In this document: piece after piece, positions 58,531 through 64,000 of the stretch
How positions within the stretch are numbered: position 1 is the stretch's first letter
How the letters are laid out: each line of letters starts with the position of its first letter
Assembly (NCBI GenBank): GCA_002914805.1
Contig: JXTB01000481.1
Span: 157,135 to 221,134, forward strand
Reading direction: 5' to 3'
DNA: 64,000 bases
DNA from: Parasponia andersonii
Lineage: Eukaryota; Streptophyta; Magnoliopsida; Rosales; Cannabaceae
Program-made: the position numbers and the translations under genes
Notes under the pieces: model-generated
Told to the model about the DNA's origin: nothing
Database searches by the model: none
What the model saw: only the letters and a program-made list of their open reading frames with translations

Positions 58531-61500
58531 ACCACATTTGGTGACTTTACTACTGCACCTTATTATTCAATAATTAAACATATGCATTTTTAAATCTCCA
58601 CAAGTTTTTTAAAGAATAGTGTCTAGTACAGCGTCATTTGTAATGATTTGTTTTTCTTTTCTTTTTTCTTTTCCCTCAGAAAATGAATCTAATCCCCATT
58701 AATTTATCAAGTCTTTCCAACTGGGATTAAATAACAATCTAATCGTAGGAATCCCAGTTTGACACCTGGCTAATTAACCTCTATATAAAAAACTAGCAGA
58801 AGAATTATCAACTAGCTCTAGCTAGTTTTCATGACGGTGCAGTTCGCGACTTTGCGCACTTGAAATATATTATTTGGACTAATTACTTTGTTGGTCCTAA
58901 ATTATTCAAAATATCATTTTAATCCATAAACTTTCAAATTTAAAAGCAATGGTTTTTAAATGAAGTATATTAAGTACTAGCTAGTAGTCATGTATTCTCT
59001 CGTTCATAATGCCCATTTACACGGTCATTGCATGTAATTAAATCGGCTTTAATTTCATGGCCAGTTAAATCCCATCTTATCAGGAGGGGGGGGAGAAAGA
59101 AACTCATGAGATAGCATTCCATGTATAGAATATTCGTAATTGAGTTTCCAAATAATAAAAGATTTATTTCAGTAGAACATTACTATATATATACTAGAAG
59201 AACAAACATGCTCTAAATTATTTAGGCTTAATATTAGGTTAGAATTTTTGTGAGTACGTGAGAGGAGAAGGTTCAAATCAATTTATATATTAATTTCATA
59301 ATAAAATTTAAAAGAAAAATGTCCCTGATCATTTCCTGCCGACAAGATCTAACTACGTTACAAAGTTACATCACTCGATTAATTCCTAAAATCTCGTAAA
59401 TGAACCGGGGTCCTTTTTCAAGTCTATGTGCAAACTAATACGCGCCGTTAATTATTATTATTATTATAATATTTTTTTGGGGTTGTCTTCAGTCACATCC
59501 TTCGTGACTAAATAATATTCATTTGAGAATTGGCTGTATTATACATTTTTCATCATGCGATCTCCCAGTAGGCCATAATTATCATCATTACTTGTATTTT
59601 GATATTAATGCAAGCAATTCCGCACCTAATAATGAATGACGCTGGAGTCTTATTAAAAAAAAATAATTAATGAGTGGAGTGACCAATATGTCTAGCTTTA
59701 TGCAATGGTAATTAAGTAGCATTTAAACATGCAAGCATAGAGATATATGTGAAGGGCATAAATTTAGTGCTCTAAATTCAGAAGATATGTAGCATGCATG
59801 CCATGGAATTTCGAACAGTAATAATAATACATAATCTTACTGGAGTTCGGAATCAAATAAATCATCTGATAATTAAACTTATGTCTTGATCGACAGATTA
59901 AAGTTTGTCTTTATTATTTTATTCTGGCAGTAAGGAGCAGCTTAATTTATTTGTTAAGTTCCATGTACATATGTACCTAAGTCTAACTCTTTAATTGAGA
60001 TATATATCCTGGCAACCTAATTTCCACCTTCGATTTGTTAGAACTTTCTTCGTGTTTGATCTCATTAATAAAGAACAAATAACCGTGTCTTTATCCAGTA
60101 TAAAATTTTCGTATCTTAGTTAAAATAGCGAAAAACTAGGCTACATATACGTGTAACTATATATATATATATCTATATATATATAGGTTGCCAATCTAAT
60201 AGGTATTTTTTTCTTTATCTATGAGTAAGTATTTTTTTTAACCGTCGGATCACCGTCTAATGGAGATTCGATGGGTATAATGAAATGTATAAAAAGACAT
60301 GCATCATTAATACTTTTTCTCTCTTTTATTTTTTACAATAAAAAAATATTAATGTTAAATTTTCATTATCTAAATTAATACTCTGGAGTAAAAAAAAATA
60401 AAAATACCGACCGAATTTCTGCCATATATATATATATGTGTGCCGTACATATTTTTGCTGGCCACGGATGATGTCCCGTTCGGCCAGTTAAAAGGAGCTG
60501 GTCAGCTTCCTTTTCGCTCGTGGGCCCTATATTAATATTTATTAAAATAAATCATTGGCCCACGTAAGTATGAAAAAGTGAATAAATCAACTTGTTGTAG
60601 AAGGTCTTGATGACCGGTAGTACTATCTCGTAAAAGAAAAGTTATTTTCTTAGGAAAATGAGGTACTTGTATATGCTTTAGTTGTGTCATAAAGGTAATT
60701 TTTATATAATGTATAGTGGCGATATGGTAACTTCACTTGGAACATAAATTGGTAACTTTGGAATACAAATCGGTAACTTGGTACAAAGAAATAGTAACAA
60801 AGCACAACGTTCATGTAATTTTATATGCCAACAGTATCATTATGAATAATAAGCCACAGGATCTACGTAATTTAACAGCTGCTAAATCCTTAAAAAAAAT
60901 TAATAAATCAAATCAGAAACATTTTTAAGTAACACATGGTATTAATTCTTGTTCTTAATTAACATGAACCATCACAATTAATGATTATGTCACACTAAAT
61001 TTGGTTTGTTTGTTTTTTTTTTACATCATAATCACATATTAATTTTAGCCATAAAAATTGTAATTTCCTATAGATTGTCTATTTACAGCAATAATTTTCT
61101 TTAGTATTTAAAAATTCAGTACACCATGTACGAATGCAAAACAGAAAAGTAATTAGCAATAGAAAAAACTAGTGAACAAAAATTAATACATCAAATAAGA
61201 CGAGTAAAACGAATTGAATTGAATTAATCATATAATCATTGGCACTAAATTATCAATAATTGTTCTGAGTTTTCTATTACTAGTATAAAATTTTGGAAAT
61301 GGAATAGTTGTACATTATTTTGGTCTGTCATGTTCATATAAGTGTAGAAGTATTATTTTAAGTCATGGATGACAATATTAGAAATGATAAATTCATGACA
61401 ACTTATTTTTTAATAATAAATGAAAGTATATCTCTTGAAGAAAAATTATACTTGTTTTAAGGGTTTTTACTAAAACTAAACAAAAAGAAAATCACCAAAT

Positions 61501-63139
61501 AGAAATTAATTATAATCTACCTTGGTGCTTTCATTGGGTAACACTCAAGAAAATCTAACTCGAAGCTAATAATTTTTTTTAGTATAAAGGGTCCCAAAGG
61601 GCCTCCATTAACATTCGACAACCAATCTTTACAAAATTAGGAATGCAATAATTAATTACCAAAAGAATTTCATAAATTTTGACTTCTAACAAAGAGGAAA
61701 AGAGACAAGTTTTAAAGATTATAACGAACGTTGTACTTAAAGCCAGATCAAGGATTAATCTGCCATTTGACCAATTGACCAGTTTTCTTTTACATGCCAA
61801 TTGCAGATTTGCATGTACAGATAATTATTCTTGAAACAAATTTTTATCGGTATAAACAAATATCTTAGCTTATAATTTCCTTTGCTCTACATTGGAAGCC
61901 AATCTTACAACAAAATTTTACAAAAAATCCACCCGAAATACGCCTAAGTTCTTATCTTTGGATATGCCAAAGTGATAAAGTTACTAACCTGATACTAAGA
62001 AATAACATGATTATTTGCTAATACTCAAATTCTATCGAGAATAGGTCAAAAAAGTGAACAATAAAAACCTCTTATAAATTTTGAATCAAACTTCGAATAA
62101 GAGATAGTTTGTAGAAGTAAGAAATAACACTTTCATTTTTAATGGAGTAAAAATGCTACAAAAGTAGAAAAGTAATTACTAAAGCAACAACACAGCTCTG
62201 AAAATAAAAAACTACATCAAAAGCAGCCAAGAGGCCATAGGGGTGATGGGTTACAATGTTGTTTCTCTTCATGGAATCTGATAAAAGAAATGAGAGAATG
62301 AGAATTGAGGGAGAAATATATTGAAAGAGAGGTGTTCAAAATTTTCCAAAATTTTTGGTGGGCATCATATTTGCGGGCACCAAACCTTTTGGTATAATTT
62401 TTTTTTTTATTACATATTTTAAGTAAACAAAAAGCCACATTCGTAAAGAAAAAAAATAGAAAAAAACGAATATCACTAGAATTCACGTTTCCTCACCTCT
62501 CTTTCTTTCCTTTTCTCTTTATTTTTTATGCACAATCTGATGTGGAGTATATTATCAAGTGCGGCTAAACCACATGACCTCGGCACGAAGCAACATTTTT
62601 ATTGGCTGAAGGAAAAGATGGATTCAAAGAGCTGAGGTGGCGTAAAGCAGAATCGTGAAGCATCAGGGTGTACGAGGAACTTGCCGCATAAAATCAAATA
62701 CCATTGAAATGGTTTACTATATCTAACTTAAGCGTAGGCCCACCTCTCACCATCCTCTGCCTACTACACATGTCCTCTCTCACTTGAAGTCCATAGGCGA
62801 ATCAGATCCCACTGGGGCTCAAATTGATGGCTGAAAACGCGAGTACTTTCTTTTCATACTCTCGAGATTGAAACTTGTTTCTCTCGAGATTATCCTTTTT
62901 TTTTTTCTTAATTCGAGATTAAAATAAATTAAATTAAAAACGTAAATCAATAATAAATTACAAATTAAATTAACCAAAATACCTTATTACTGAATCAAAA
63001 TAAATTAACTAAATTAAATACCTAAATAAAATTAAATACAACAAAACTAAATTGAAATAATTTAAACCTAATTGCACACAATATGACTTAAAATTATTTT
63101 AAATACTAAACTAATAATACTCAGAGACACACATTGTAA
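58531..63139. other. AT-rich intergenic region, no supported gene
   Basis: About 4.6 kb. Contains TA microsatellites (60159-60185, 60424-60435) and scattered short ORFs (60737-60928, 61579-61800, 62217-62486) with no recognisable family. A less AT-rich, single-copy patch at about 62530-62860 could be promoter-like, but no gene is visible beside it. No tRNA was recognised. Confidence 0.5.
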
Positions 63140-64000
63140 CAGGTAAAACAGTACAAAAAATTTATTTTTATAGAATTATCAGAAATTGCATAGGATTTCT
63201 CACAGAAAATTAGTCATGGTTTTTGAAAAATATTCAATTTAAGGTAAAATTATGAATTCAAGTTAATAAAGGAACTAAATTGACTTTGTATTCATTTTGA
63301 TTAGAGAAAAGTAAGGCCAATTATTAGTGTCACGTAAGATTAGTCATGTTTTAGGAAAGATGTTCAGTTATAGGTGAAAATTATGAAATTCAATAAAAAA
63401 ATAAATCAAGTTAATTTCTTATTCACTTTGATTATAGAAATTGCATAATATATACCAAGTACCAATGTGATTAGAGAAAAGTAAGGCCAACTATTAGTGT
63501 CACGTAAGATTAGTCATGCTTTAGGAAAGATGTTTAATTATAGGTGAAAATTATGAAATTCAATAAAAAAAATAAATCAAGTTAATTTCTTATTCACTTT
63601 GATTATAGAAATTGCATAATATATACCAAGTACCAATGTCACATAATATCAGTCTTAGTTGAGGGAGAAAAAATTCAAATAGAGGTGAAATTATAAAACT
63701 AAGTCGACGAAGTACCTATGTTGACTTTCTAATCCACTTGAGATTAGAGATATTGCATAGACTAATAATTAGTGTCACAAAAAATTAAGAAAAATGTTTA
63801 AGTGGAGGTGAAATTGTGAAAATAAGCCATAAAAATTAACTAAGTTGACTTTCTTAATCACTTTGAATATAAAAATTACATAATATTAAGCATTTAGTGT
63901 CACATAGATAAGTCATGGTTAAAAAATGTTCAAGTAAAGTGAAATTATGAAATTAAGTCAACAAATAAACTTAGTTGAGTTTGTATTCACTTTAGTTATA
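63140..64000. repeat. Satellite-like tandem array, cut by the window edge
   Basis: At least five or six diverged units, each containing a TTAGTGTCACGTAAGATTAG-like block, then GAAATTATGAAATTAAGTC, then a TTCACTTTGATTATAGAAAT block. Block spacing is about 130-170 bp, and two neighbouring units (63299-63468 and 63469-63638) are almost identical over 170 bp. The array runs past base 64000. Confidence 0.85.

Noticed and set aside
61579-61800. 73-residue ORF on - (MACKRKLVNW...)
   Set aside because: No domain recognised, no splice context and no repeat partner. Kept out as probably chance, although a LINE scrap cannot be excluded.
62530-62860. Less AT-rich patch that could be a promoter
   Set aside because: No adjoining coding region on either strand within the window, so no gene can be tied to it.
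63140-64000. Possible CRISPR-like regular repeats
   Set aside because: The repeats are long (130-170 bp), diverged and directly adjoining, with no short conserved repeat alternating with unique spacers. This is a eukaryotic tandem array.

Overview
This is plant nuclear DNA, almost certainly from a eudicot. It is AT-rich, with spliced GT-AG genes, a plant-only GRF transcription factor, an ANT-clade AP2 factor, abundant LTR retrotransposons, a hAT relic, MITEs and microsatellites. The species cannot be named from the sequence. Two ambiguous bases (559 and 32260) suggest a draft assembly.

Only three host genes can be supported. (1) A GROWTH-REGULATING FACTOR gene, GRF5-like, on + at 1890-3334. 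It has four exons, QLQ and WRC domains and an intact miR396 site. (2) A small single-exon gene on - at 7412-7924 for a proline-rich, single-pass membrane protein. (3) An AINTEGUMENTA-LIKE AP2 gene, closest to AIL1, on - at 27438-31226. It has nine exons, including the 9-nt microexon known from this family. All exon phases of the GRF and AIL1 models join to uninterrupted proteins of 355 and 589 residues. GRF and AIL proteins both promote cell proliferation in young organs, so it is notable, though perhaps coincidental, that they lie about 24 kb apart.

The rest is repeat-derived or blank. 8.8-13.8 kb holds MITE-like elements, a long AT microsatellite and a GC-rich relic. 15.7-25.8 kb is a minus-strand LTR element with 2.0-2.1 kb LTRs and no recognisable coding region, with a truncated Ty1/copia element (integrase fragment plus 3' LTR) inserted inside it. 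32.3-34.9 kb is a broken hAT transposase. 35.6-53.4 kb is a nest. An old minus-strand copia element with ~226-bp LTRs was split in its RNase H region by a Ty3/gypsy element (36046-42745). Between its RT and protease parts it carries a compound block: a partial 1.6-kb copia LTR, a second copia family whose RNase H/LTR tail appears at both ends, and a SIRE-like fragment with an extra ORF downstream of RNase H.

53.4-64 kb has no supported gene. It holds a LINE-like scrap, a ~481-bp tandem duplication, an inverted repeat pair, a CACTA-type MITE with a perfect 3-bp target duplication, and a satellite-like array running off the right edge. I found no tRNA, rRNA or CRISPR array. No new biological system is evident. 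The most informative observations are the nested-element architecture and the two regulator genes.
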